A stretch of DNA of 39,318 nt from Pedobacter sp. BAL39 (GTDB taxonomy: Bacteria > Bacteroidota > Bacteroidia > Sphingobacteriales > Sphingobacteriaceae): positions 1 through 39,318 of the forward strand of contig NZ_ABCM01000028.1 in NCBI RefSeq assembly GCF_000170795.1. Reading direction: 5' to 3'. Positions 8,143-15,775 of this stretch are shown here, one piece after another. The notes beneath the pieces are model-generated. The model ran no database searches and had not been told where the DNA came from. It saw only the letters and a program-made list of their open reading frames with translations. Both the position numbers and the translations under genes were made by a program. Position 1 is the stretch's first letter, and every line of letters starts with the position of its first letter.

Positions 8143-9540
8143 ATGAGCACAGCAACTAAAGACCACGCCGCCTTATCAGATATTTTCAATGCCGATGAAG
8201 CTCGTGTCAACTGGCATGACGACACCTTATGGTTTGTGCGTGCCAAGCGCGACAAAGCGGCCCATACCCTTCCCGAATGGGAGCGACTGCGCGACACGGC
8301 CTCGCAGATCAAAGACAACGTACTCTCTAACCTGCATGATTACCTCCTCCAGTTTGAAAGTAATGCGCAACATAACGGCATCACCGTCCACTGGGCCGCA
8401 GATGCAGCAGCACACAACCGAATTGTACACGAAATACTCAATGACAATGGTATCCGCCAGCTGATCAAGAGCAAATCCATGCTGACAGAAGAATGTCACC
8501 TCAACGAATACCTCAAGGAACAAGGGGTCGATGTGATCGACACTGACCTGGGAGAGCGCATTGTGCAGCTCGCAGAAGAGCCACCAAGCCATATTGTATT
8601 GCCATGTATCCATAAAAAGAAGGAAGAGATCGGAACCTTGTTTCATGAACACCTCGGTACCCCTGAAGGGATGTCCGATCCGGTATTCCTGACCGCAGCG
8701 GCACGCCTCCACCTGCGGGAGAAATTCATGACACGCAGGGCCGCCATCACCGGCGTTAACTTTGCTGTAGCCGAAACCGGTGAGTTTGTAGTCTGCACCA
8801 ACGAAGGAAATGCAGATATGGGCGCTCATCTTGCAGATGTACACATCGCCTGTATGGGTATAGAAAAGATCATCCCCCAGCGCACACACCTGTCCGTTTT
8901 CCTTCGCCTGCTGGCCAGGAGCGCCACCGGGCAACCCATCACCACCTACTCCAGCCACTTCAGCAAACCCCGGCCGGGACAGCAGATGCACATTATCCTG
9001 GTCGACAATGGACGCACCACACAGCTGGGCAGAGAGGATTTCAGAAACTCCCTCAAGTGCATCCGCTGCGGTGCCTGTATGAACACCTGTCCGGTATACC
9101 GCAGAAGTGGCGGACACAGTTACCATACGGCCATCGCAGGGCCTATAGGTTCCATACTGGCACCCAACCTGGACATGAAGAAATATGCAGACCTTCCGTT
9201 TGCCTCTACCCTTTGCGGTTCATGTACCAATGTGTGCCCTGTAAAGATCAATATCCATGAACAACTTTATAAATGGAGACAGGTGATCGTCAAAGAGGGC
9301 TATGCAAGCCCCGCCAAAACGATCGCCATGAAAACCATGGATTTTACGCTATCCCATCCGGCAGTATACCAGAAAGCCGGAAAAGCAGGACGCTGGTTCC
9401 TGAAACACATCCCCTTTGCAGTGAACAACAGGATGAATGCCTGGTACAAACAACGGGATATGCCAGAACCACCGAAGCAGTCCTTCCGCGAATGGTTTAA
9501 AGAGAACAATACAATGCAGAAAAATAATAGCGATGAGTAG
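8143..9540 (+). CDS. lutB: L-lactate utilisation iron-sulfur protein LutB
   Basis: LutB is the ferredoxin-containing subunit of the L-lactate oxidising complex. The 465 residues begin with an LUD/DUF162 domain (about 70-295, with SKSMLTEECHLNEYL, VDVIDTDLGERIVQLA and GVNFAVAETGEFVVCTNEGN). A double 4Fe-4S domain follows: C306, C309, C312 and C316 (CIRCGACMNTCP), then C358, C361 and C365 (CGSCTNVCP). The helical tail of about 90 residues is normal. It starts immediately after the lutA stop and overlaps lutC by 8 bases, indicating translational coupling through all three genes. Confidence 0.94.
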   Translation: MSTATKDHAALSDIFNADEARVNWHDDTLWFVRAKRDKAAHTLPEWERLRDTASQIKDNVLSNLHDYLLQFESNAQHNGITVHWAADAAAHNRIVHEILNDNGIRQLIKSKSMLTEECHLNEYLKEQGVDVIDTDLGERIVQLAEEPPSHIVLPCIHKKKEEIGTLFHEHLGTPEGMSDPVFLTAAARLHLREKFMTRRAAITGVNFAVAETGEFVVCTNEGNADMGAHLADVHIACMGIEKIIPQRTHLSVFLRLLARSATGQPITTYSSHFSKPRPGQQMHIILVDNGRTTQLGREDFRNSLKCIRCGACMNTCPVYRRSGGHSYHTAIAGPIGSILAPNLDMKKYADLPFASTLCGSCTNVCPVKINIHEQLYKWRQVIVKEGYASPAKTIAMKTMDFTLSHPAVYQKAGKAGRWFLKHIPFAVNNRMNAWYKQRDMPEPPKQSFREWFKENNTMQKNNSDE

Positions 9541-10117
9541 CAGAGCAGAGATCCTGGCCAGCCTGAAAGCCAACCAACCGGCCACAAGAGCATTACCCGA
9601 AGACCTGGAAAACCCAGTTATCTTCGAAAGTCCCGTATCCGTATTTGCGACGATGTTGACCAACATTGGTGGCTCAGCAGTGGAAGTGTCTGGTTTCGAA
9701 GAAATTAAAACCTACCTAAAAGAACATTTCAGCGGCCTGCCGCGCATCATCTCTACACTTCCGGAGCTCTCTGACGTTACTGAGCGCGACTGGATAGACC
9801 ATGAACCGCATAGTTATGAAAATGTAGACCTTGCAATTATTGCAGCACACTTCGGCGTGGCCGAGAACTCCGCGCTATGGATCACTGAGTCTCTGATGCA
9901 GCAACGTGTCATCCCATTTATTTGCCAGCAGCTCGCCGTGGTCGTCCGCAAAACAGACATCTTGTCCAATATGCATCAGGCCTACACAAGAATTGCTGAC
10001 TCCAGTTATGGTTTCGGAACCTTCATTGCAGGGCCATCCAAAACAGCAGACATCGAACAGTCGCTCGTCCTCGGCGCACATGGACCAAAGAACATGACCG
10101 TGTTTTTAGTTGACTGA
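9533..10117 (+). CDS. lutC: L-lactate utilisation protein LutC (LUD domain)
   Basis: LutC is the third subunit of the lactate oxidation complex. The 194-residue protein from the ATG at 9533 (MSSRAEILASLKANQ) is a single LUD domain, with LAIIAAHFGVAENSALWITES, VIPFICQQLAVVV and FIAGPSKTADIEQSLVLGAHGP near the C-terminus. The start overlaps the last 8 bases of lutB. An in-frame extension back to 9437 would lie inside lutB with unrelated residues and is rejected. It converges with the PAS kinase gene, 19 bases away, with no convincing terminator between them. Confidence 0.92.
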   Translation: MSSRAEILASLKANQPATRALPEDLENPVIFESPVSVFATMLTNIGGSAVEVSGFEEIKTYLKEHFSGLPRIISTLPELSDVTERDWIDHEPHSYENVDLAIIAAHFGVAENSALWITESLMQQRVIPFICQQLAVVVRKTDILSNMHQAYTRIADSSYGFGTFIAGPSKTADIEQSLVLGAHGPKNMTVFLVD

Positions 10118-10136
10118 CAACAGGAGTAACTCATGG

Positions 10137-12068
10137 CTAACCCTGAGTCAGGGGCATCGGCTGAAGGGGCAGTTTAAAATAAAAGTTGCTGCCCTTTCCC
10201 GGCTCACTATGAAGGCCAATCTCCCCATGATGTCTTTTGATGATGTCTGCACACAAATATAAACCAATACCGAACCCTGAAGCATTCTTGACCTGCAGGT
10301 CGTCAATACGGTAATAGCGCTCAAAAATCTTCGTCACGTGGTTGTTATCAATCCCGATCCCATGGTCCTCCACATTCACCACCAGGAAACCTTGTTCATT
10401 TGTAGCATGAATGGTCACCGCTCCTCCCTGTGGTGAATACTTGATGGCATTGCTGATCAGGTTGTCAATCACCTGCATGACCTTGTTCCTGTCGGCACGA
10501 ATTAATGGCAACTCTGTTGGTTCAAACCTGAGCGGATGATTTTTCTCCTGCAGCACATAATCGTCTGCCACCTCACGGATCAGCTGGTTCAGATCAAAGT
10601 CCTCCATCAGGATCTCAATCTTACCTGATTCTATCCGTGATAAGTCGAGAAAACTATAGACGAGTTTTGTCATCTTATTGATCTGCCCTTCGATGCGGCC
10701 GGCAATACTGGACACAAAACCCGGATCAGTTACATTCTTTCCTGTTTTCAAAAATTGTGCATACGCTTTCAGTGAGGTCAGCGGTGTCTTCAGCTCATGA
10801 CTGGCGATGGCAATGAAGTCATTCTTTTTGATTTCCTCCTGTTTGCTTTCCGTAATGTCCATCACCGTACCGATCATCCTTATCGGGCTCTTATCCTGCT
10901 CATACTGAACCTTCCCCATCACGCCAATCCAAAACACCTGCTCATCGGGCCTCAGTATCCGGCACTGACAGTGGTAAATACCAGTCTCCATAGCCTCCTC
11001 AAATGCATGGTTTGCCTGATGGATGTCATCCGGATGCACCAGCATCCACAATTCCTCCTGACTGAGGTCGAACTTTCCGGAGTGCCCAAGCAACTCTGCC
11101 ATGATCGGCGAATAAATGATCTTTCCGGTTTGCAGGTCCAGGTCCCAGCTGCCAATGCCCGTAGCCTCCGACGCCAGTCGCAGCCGTTCTTCTGCATTTT
11201 CTATTTTCCGCCGCGCCACTACCTGTTCGGTCACTTCATTTACCAGCGACAGGAAGCCTGTAACTTCTTTCTCCAATCCGTAAATGGGCTCAAAATGCAG
11301 ATCGAAGTAATACACCGCAACCTTTCCATTCCTGTTGTAGCTCACCGGAGACTCCTTGCTGATGTATGCATTACCAGACTCCATCACACGGTCAAATATG
11401 GACTTCAGTTTCGTGTCTTCCAATGAGGGGATCAGCTGAAAGATGGATTTTCCGGTGACTTCTTTCGGGCCTCCTTTGTTCCACATCCTGCAAATCGCCT
11501 CATTGGCATATTCAATGACATAATCCTGAGTGAAAAGCGCCATACCAACAGGAGCATTCAGAAACATCTTATTGATGCGCTCCTGCTGTTTCAATAAATA
11601 TTCTTTTGATGAGGCATTCAGCTCCCGCAGTAACTCCTGCCTCGTGATGTTTACCGTAGTATTGATAATATAGGCCACCTCCCCAGTTTCATCGAGCACA
11701 GGCTGATTGGTATTTGACCAATAGTGAGCAACCATGTCACCTGCTTCGGGCGAAAAAATCTCATATTTGTAAACCGGCAGGGCAACACTGCTTTTGCTGG
11801 CAATGACATCCATCAATGCCAGCCTTGCATTTTCCTTTCCGTCCGGACTTTCCACGTTGTCCGGGAAGATCTCAAAAAGGCCTTCGCCCAACAACTCCTC
11901 CCGCTTCCGGAAGGAGTTGTTCTCAAAATCATCACTCACCGCCAGGATCGTAAAGTGAGGAGCATCAGCTTTGATGACGAGGGATTGTGTTGAAGATTTA
12001 AAAAAAAGCTGAAATTCCCTTCCTGTATAAAAGGAATCTTTCAATTCATCAACCATAGCCCTTTCCAT
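10137..12068 (-). CDS. Soluble PAS-domain sensor histidine kinase (three PAS domains)
   Basis: This 643-residue kinase has no membrane segment, so it senses a cytoplasmic signal. Three PAS domains occupy about residues 20-145, 160-285 and 295-408; the last is PAS_3-like with the PAC end MIGTVMDITESKQEE. The dimerisation domain carries phospho-acceptor H424 in ASHELKTPLTSLKAYAQF. The ATPase domain has the N box DNLISNAIKYSP (536-546), G1 DHGIGI and G2 GFGIGLYLC. No receiver domain or response-regulator gene is attached or adjacent, so its partner is elsewhere. The ATG at 12068 gives MERAMVDELK; a second ATG at 12056 is equally possible. No role in lactate use is shown by the sequence. Confidence 0.9.
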   Translation of the reverse strand: MERAMVDELKDSFYTGREFQLFFKSSTQSLVIKADAPHFTILAVSDDFENNSFRKREELLGEGLFEIFPDNVESPDGKENARLALMDVIASKSSVALPVYKYEIFSPEAGDMVAHYWSNTNQPVLDETGEVAYIINTTVNITRQELLRELNASSKEYLLKQQERINKMFLNAPVGMALFTQDYVIEYANEAICRMWNKGGPKEVTGKSIFQLIPSLEDTKLKSIFDRVMESGNAYISKESPVSYNRNGKVAVYYFDLHFEPIYGLEKEVTGFLSLVNEVTEQVVARRKIENAEERLRLASEATGIGSWDLDLQTGKIIYSPIMAELLGHSGKFDLSQEELWMLVHPDDIHQANHAFEEAMETGIYHCQCRILRPDEQVFWIGVMGKVQYEQDKSPIRMIGTVMDITESKQEEIKKNDFIAIASHELKTPLTSLKAYAQFLKTGKNVTDPGFVSSIAGRIEGQINKMTKLVYSFLDLSRIESGKIEILMEDFDLNQLIREVADDYVLQEKNHPLRFEPTELPLIRADRNKVMQVIDNLISNAIKYSPQGGAVTIHATNEQGFLVVNVEDHGIGIDNNHVTKIFERYYRIDDLQVKNASGFGIGLYLCADIIKRHHGEIGLHSEPGKGSNFYFKLPLQPMPLTQG

Positions 12069-12157
12069 AGATATTCTTTAATCGTGCATTTACCTCTGTG
12101 TAAACGTCCGGCAAACAATTAAGTTTTGACAGGCATTACAAATTACACTATATACGC

Positions 12158-12193
12158 AAAACGCCATCCTGACAGTAGCCCGGATGGCGTTTT
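12158..12193 (-). terminator. Intrinsic terminator of the sigma-FecR-SusCD-thioredoxin operon
   Basis: A perfect 12-bp inverted repeat (AAAACGCCATCC at 12158-12169, GGATGGCGTTTT at 12182-12193) with a 12-base loop begins 18 bases after the stop of the last thioredoxin gene. The stem ends in TTTT on either strand, so it could work both ways. On the minus strand it closes the long operon. Confidence 0.65.
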
Positions 12194-12211
12194 ACATATG
12201 TTAACTAAAGG

Positions 12212-13285
12212 CTATTTGTCCAGCAATTCAGCCAGCTTATCGTTCAGTGATGCCCCACGTAAATCTTTTGCCACGATATTTCCTTGCGGATCTACCAGCA
12301 ACGTACTCGGAATGCCATTAATACCATAATAAGTAGACACCTCATTTTGAAAACCTTTGAGGTCCGACACCTGGGTCCATGGCATCTGGTCGTCTTTTAT
12401 TGCCTTCTTCCAGGCCTCTGCTTTATCATCCAGTGACACCCCTACTACTGTGAAATTTTTGTCCTTATAGCGGTTGTATGCCTTAAGCACGTTTGGATTT
12501 TCCGCCCTGCAGGGCCCGCACCAGCTGGCCCAGAAGTCTACCAGCACGTATTTCCCTTTAAAGTCGGCAAAATGAACCAGCTTGCCCTCGGTATCCTGCT
12601 GACTAAAGTTGAGCATGGGCACGCCAATGTCGCTTCTTTTCAATACCTCGATGCGCTCTGCCAGGACTTTACCTTCCATACTTTCCCGCATCGACGGATC
12701 CAATAAAACATAGGCTTCATTCACACCTGCATAACTGCCCATCATGGCCCGGTCAGCAACAAGCGCCAGGCTATAGTGGCTTTTTGGATGCGCTTTGATA
12801 TAGGCATTCCCTTTAGTTAACTTCTGCGACCTCAGCTCAGACAGCTTTTTCTCCAGTGCAGACTGCGCTGTTTCCGTCCCCTTGCCATATTGTTGGTACA
12901 GCTCTTCTTCCTGGTCCGTAATGCTTTTCAGCGATTGCCGGTAGGCATCGGCCTCATCCTGCAGCTTAGAACCGCTTACCTTGGCCGCCCAGATCTCCTC
13001 GGCCTTACCACTCATGCTGAGCTTACCACTTTCCGCATAAAACTCAAAATAACGCTGCGGAAACATGATGAAGACTTTCTGCGGCTCTGGCATATCTGCC
13101 GTCCACGTAAACTTGCCTCCTTTAACGGCTACGGTATCTGTTACCGGCAGTTTATTCTTTTTGTAGTGAAAAGTGATGTTCGTGTCTTTAAAATCACTAA
13201 TCATCCCATTGAGCTGCACTTGCTGAGCTTTCGCCCCATAAGCGGAAGAAACCAGGAGCAGCGCTGCTAAAAATTTAGTTTTCAT
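12212..13285 (-). CDS. Secreted TlpA-like thiol-disulfide protein with DUF4369-like N-domain (WCGPC)
   Basis: This 357-residue protein has a signal peptide (MKTKFLAALLLVSSAYGAKA, cleavage near residue 20). An N-terminal beta domain of DUF4369 type spans about 22-105, a helical linker 110-215, and a C-terminal TlpA/AhpC-type thioredoxin fold about 220-357 with active site C256 and C259 (WCGPC) and the cis-proline loop GIPSTLLV. It is the most divergent of the three thioredoxin genes and has the standard WCGPC instead of WCVPC. The frame also opens at 13291 (ATG) and 13297 (TTG). It is the last gene before the operon terminator and lies 61 bases after its neighbour. Thiol reduction in the periplasm is inferred. 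Confidence 0.85.
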   Translation of the reverse strand: MKTKFLAALLLVSSAYGAKAQQVQLNGMISDFKDTNITFHYKKNKLPVTDTVAVKGGKFTWTADMPEPQKVFIMFPQRYFEFYAESGKLSMSGKAEEIWAAKVSGSKLQDEADAYRQSLKSITDQEEELYQQYGKGTETAQSALEKKLSELRSQKLTKGNAYIKAHPKSHYSLALVADRAMMGSYAGVNEAYVLLDPSMRESMEGKVLAERIEVLKRSDIGVPMLNFSQQDTEGKLVHFADFKGKYVLVDFWASWCGPCRAENPNVLKAYNRYKDKNFTVVGVSLDDKAEAWKKAIKDDQMPWTQVSDLKGFQNEVSTYYGINGIPSTLLVDPQGNIVAKDLRGASLNDKLAELLDK

Positions 13286-13346
13286 ATTCATAATCAAGCG
13301 TTTAAAAAATAAAGTTAAACAAAATCATACAACCAGGTTGTTAAAA

Positions 13347-14558
13347 TTAGTTAAAGATGGCAGCCAGCTTACGGTCCATCGCCTCATCATCTTCACCCCC
13401 GCCGCCATAACGGCCAACAATCATCCCTTCCTTATCAATCAGTATTTTAGTAGGTAATGAATGAATACCGAATGGCTCAGTGATGTCATTGGTTTTATCA
13501 AAGTTATGACCAGTCACTTTCAGGCCGCGCAGTACATGCCTCCATACGCCTATTCCGTCTTTCTCCACGGCTTTTTTCCAGGCTTCATGATTGCTGTCGT
13601 CGTCAGAAATGCCGACAATCTCCAATCCCTTGTCTTTATATTTACTGTACAATGATAATAGATGTGGGTTTCCTTTCCGGCAGGGTACACACCAACTGGC
13701 CCAGAAATCCAGCAATACATATTTTTTTCCTTTAAAATCATCCAGGCTTAGCTGAGCACCATTGATGTCCTTTACACTAAATACCCTGGCCATGCTCCCC
13801 GGCGAACCGGATTGCAGCGCGGCAATCTCTTTTGCGGCTGCCTTACCATAACTGCTGCTTTTGATGCGCTCCGAGAAAAGATCGTAATATTTCTTCGAAG
13901 AATCCAATGGCATGGACGACACCTTATACACAAACATACTTGCAGCATAATAAGAATCAGGATGACCTTTTATATATGCCAGATCAATTGTTCCCATCTG
14001 CTCATAATACGGCTCAAACTGATCCCTGACATCAGATGCTTTTTCCTTTAGCGCCTCCAAGGTTGCTTCAGACTGCTTCTGCTCCCTGGCCTTGACGTAA
14101 GCTTTATTGGCCGTATCGTAAGCGGCCAACAGCGGAGCCATCTTTTGCCTGATGTTCGCTTTCGACTGATCCGATGCCTTCAGCTCGTCATTAGCTGACG
14201 ATCCTTTCAACTTCATGTTTTTGAAATCTCCAGCCACCAGCTCGATGGTCATCACCCCAGGATCCATAAACAAAGAGGCACTATTGGGATCGTCCATGCC
14301 ACGGTCTTTCACGTTGCCGGAAATGTAGGCCATTGTAGGCTCGGTCAGTTTCCCCTTAAATTCGAAAGTGCCGTTTTTGATCAGACAGCTGTCCTGCACG
14401 TAGTTATCTTCCCCTAAGCTGTAGCTCAACCTGATCATCCCTGAGGATTGTCCCTTGATTTTACCCTTCAGCTGGAAGGTGTCCTGCGCCATTAACGGCG
14501 TTGTTGATACAGCAGCCATACCGGCCACCATAATTGTAACAATTATTTTTCTCATCAT
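13347..14558 (-). CDS. Secreted TlpA-like thiol-disulfide protein, duplicated copy 2 (WCVPC)
   Basis: The 403 residues comprise a signal peptide (MMRKIIVTIMVAGMAA, ending near residue 24), a DUF4369-like beta domain (about 26-125), a helical region (130-240) and a thioredoxin fold (255-403) with C290 and C293 in FWASWCVPCRKGNPHL. The tail GIHSLPTKILIDKEGMIV and GRYGGGGEDDEAMDRKL is almost identical to the next gene upstream, so the two are a tandem duplication. I chose the ATG at 14558; the frame opens with a TTG at 14576 that would overlap the previous stop. Only 14 bases separate it from the previous gene. Substrate and direction of electron flow are unknown. Confidence 0.86.
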   Translation of the reverse strand: MMRKIIVTIMVAGMAAVSTTPLMAQDTFQLKGKIKGQSSGMIRLSYSLGEDNYVQDSCLIKNGTFEFKGKLTEPTMAYISGNVKDRGMDDPNSASLFMDPGVMTIELVAGDFKNMKLKGSSANDELKASDQSKANIRQKMAPLLAAYDTANKAYVKAREQKQSEATLEALKEKASDVRDQFEPYYEQMGTIDLAYIKGHPDSYYAASMFVYKVSSMPLDSSKKYYDLFSERIKSSSYGKAAAKEIAALQSGSPGSMARVFSVKDINGAQLSLDDFKGKKYVLLDFWASWCVPCRKGNPHLLSLYSKYKDKGLEIVGISDDDSNHEAWKKAVEKDGIGVWRHVLRGLKVTGHNFDKTNDITEPFGIHSLPTKILIDKEGMIVGRYGGGGEDDEAMDRKLAAIFN

Positions 14559-14572
14559 CTTTATTTGATTTA

Positions 14573-15724
14573 TCAATTGAATAGTTCTGCCAGCTTGCGG
14601 TCCATAGCGGCGTCATCCTCGCCGCCCCCGCCATAGCGACCAACGATCATCCCCTCTTTATCAATCAGTATTTTGGTCGGCAGGGTATGGATGCCATAAG
14701 GCTCACTGATGCATTCAGACCGGTCATACCCGTCTTTTGTCCTTTTCAGGCCGCTCAACACATGCTTCCAGATACCGATCTGGTCTTGCTCCACCGCTTT
14801 CCGCCAGGCATCGGGACTCGTGTCGTCACTTGCCACGCCAATAATCTCAAATCCTTTGTCTTTGTAGCGGTTATAAAGCGCAATCAGGTGTGGGTTGCCC
14901 TTACGGCAAGGCACACACCAGCTTGCCCAGAAGTCCAGCATCACATATTTACTGCCTTTAAAGGATGAAAGGTCCAGGGTTTGTCCATTGATGTCTTTTA
15001 CTGAAAAAACTGAAGCTTTACTTCCCGGAGATCCGTTTTGTAGCTGGGCAATCTCCGCTGCAGTTTCTTTACCGAAAACGCTGTTTTTGATGCGTGGTGT
15101 CCAGCGGTCGTAAATATCTTTTGCCTGATCAGCAGTCAGTACCTGGATCTTAAAGCGCATCATGTAGGCACTGAGGTAAGAATCGGGATGGCTATTCATG
15201 AAAGTGAGGTCCAAGGCATCCAGTTTTTTGTCGAAAGGTTCAAACTGCTCCCGTATCGCTGCTGCCTTTTCATGATCTTTTTCTTTCCTGTAAGCATCAA
15301 CGAAAGGCTTTTTTTCTGCATTTATCGCGGCCTTCTGCAGCTCCAGCTCCTCCTGCTCGTCCTGTGTTTTTGAACCTGTGAGCTTTAGCTGTTTGAAATC
15401 CCCGGCAGTCAGCCGAAGCTGCATTTCGGCCGGCTCAATAAATAGCTGTCCCAGCTCCGGGTCATCCATATTCCGTACTGTTGACGATCCCATTACTATT
15501 GCTGCTCCAGGTTCATCAATCTGCCCCCTGAACTGAAACTTACCTCCCTTCAGGGCTGCGCTGTCCAGTATGTACTTCCCGCCGGCACCTGCATAACTGA
15601 GGTAAATGAACCCGCTTTTTTTGCCAGTGATGGTACCACTAATGCTAAAACCACCTTTTTGCGGGGCGTCCTGCGCCCAGGCCATTCCTGTAAATAGAAA
15701 CAAGCCCAATAAAATGTATTTCAT
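14573..15724 (-). CDS. Secreted TlpA-like thiol-disulfide protein, duplicated copy 3 (WCVPC)
   Basis: This 383-residue protein is the first thioredoxin gene after susD. A short signal peptide (MKYILLGLFLFTGMAWAQ) is followed by a DUF4369-like domain (about 25-120, GFSISGTITGKKSGFIYLSY), a charged helical stretch (125-235) and a thioredoxin fold with C270 and C273 (WCVPC). Compared with copy 2, the blocks GSPGS, VFSVKDING, DFWASWCVPCRKGNPHL and LPTKILIDKEGMIVGRYG are shared, and DNA identity is high near the 3' ends. The start is a plain ATG at 15724. A perfect hairpin separates it from susD, so its level may differ from that of the transporter genes. Reduction of disulfides in the imported substrate or in the transporter is inferred. 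Confidence 0.86.
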   Translation of the reverse strand: MKYILLGLFLFTGMAWAQDAPQKGGFSISGTITGKKSGFIYLSYAGAGGKYILDSAALKGGKFQFRGQIDEPGAAIVMGSSTVRNMDDPELGQLFIEPAEMQLRLTAGDFKQLKLTGSKTQDEQEELELQKAAINAEKKPFVDAYRKEKDHEKAAAIREQFEPFDKKLDALDLTFMNSHPDSYLSAYMMRFKIQVLTADQAKDIYDRWTPRIKNSVFGKETAAEIAQLQNGSPGSKASVFSVKDINGQTLDLSSFKGSKYVMLDFWASWCVPCRKGNPHLIALYNRYKDKGFEIIGVASDDTSPDAWRKAVEQDQIGIWKHVLSGLKRTKDGYDRSECISEPYGIHTLPTKILIDKEGMIVGRYGGGGEDDAAMDRKLAELFN

Positions 15725-15738
15725 AGTTTGCAGTTTAA

Positions 15739-15765
15739 TTCAATGGTCCGCAATGGACCATTGAA
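15739..15765 (-). promoter_or_regulatory. Perfect hairpin between susD and the thioredoxin genes
   Basis: TTCAATGGTCC (15739-15749) and GGACCATTGAA (15755-15765) form an 11-bp stem with a 5-base loop, in the 51-base gap between the susD stop and the next start. No T-run follows on the minus strand, so it is not a classic terminator. An RNA stability or processing element, or a partial attenuator, is more likely. Confidence 0.6.
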
Positions 15766-15775
15766 CTGTTCATAA

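Noticed and set aside
8227..9126. 299-codon open frame on the minus strand
   Set aside because: It lies wholly antisense to lutB, which has clear iron-sulfur motifs. The translation shows no recognisable domain and is a codon-bias shadow.
9437..9532. Upstream extension of lutC
   Set aside because: It would overlap lutB by about 100 bases with unrelated residues. The ATG at 9533 gives a normal start with an 8-base overlap.
10118..10142. ACTCA/TGAGT inverted repeat between lutC and the PAS kinase
   Set aside because: The 5-bp stem is too short and lacks a T-run on either strand, so no terminator is claimed.
13330..13342. ACAACC-A-GGTTGT palindrome between two thioredoxin genes
   Set aside because: The loop is a single base and the stem is short, with no T-run. 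A chance palindrome is likely.
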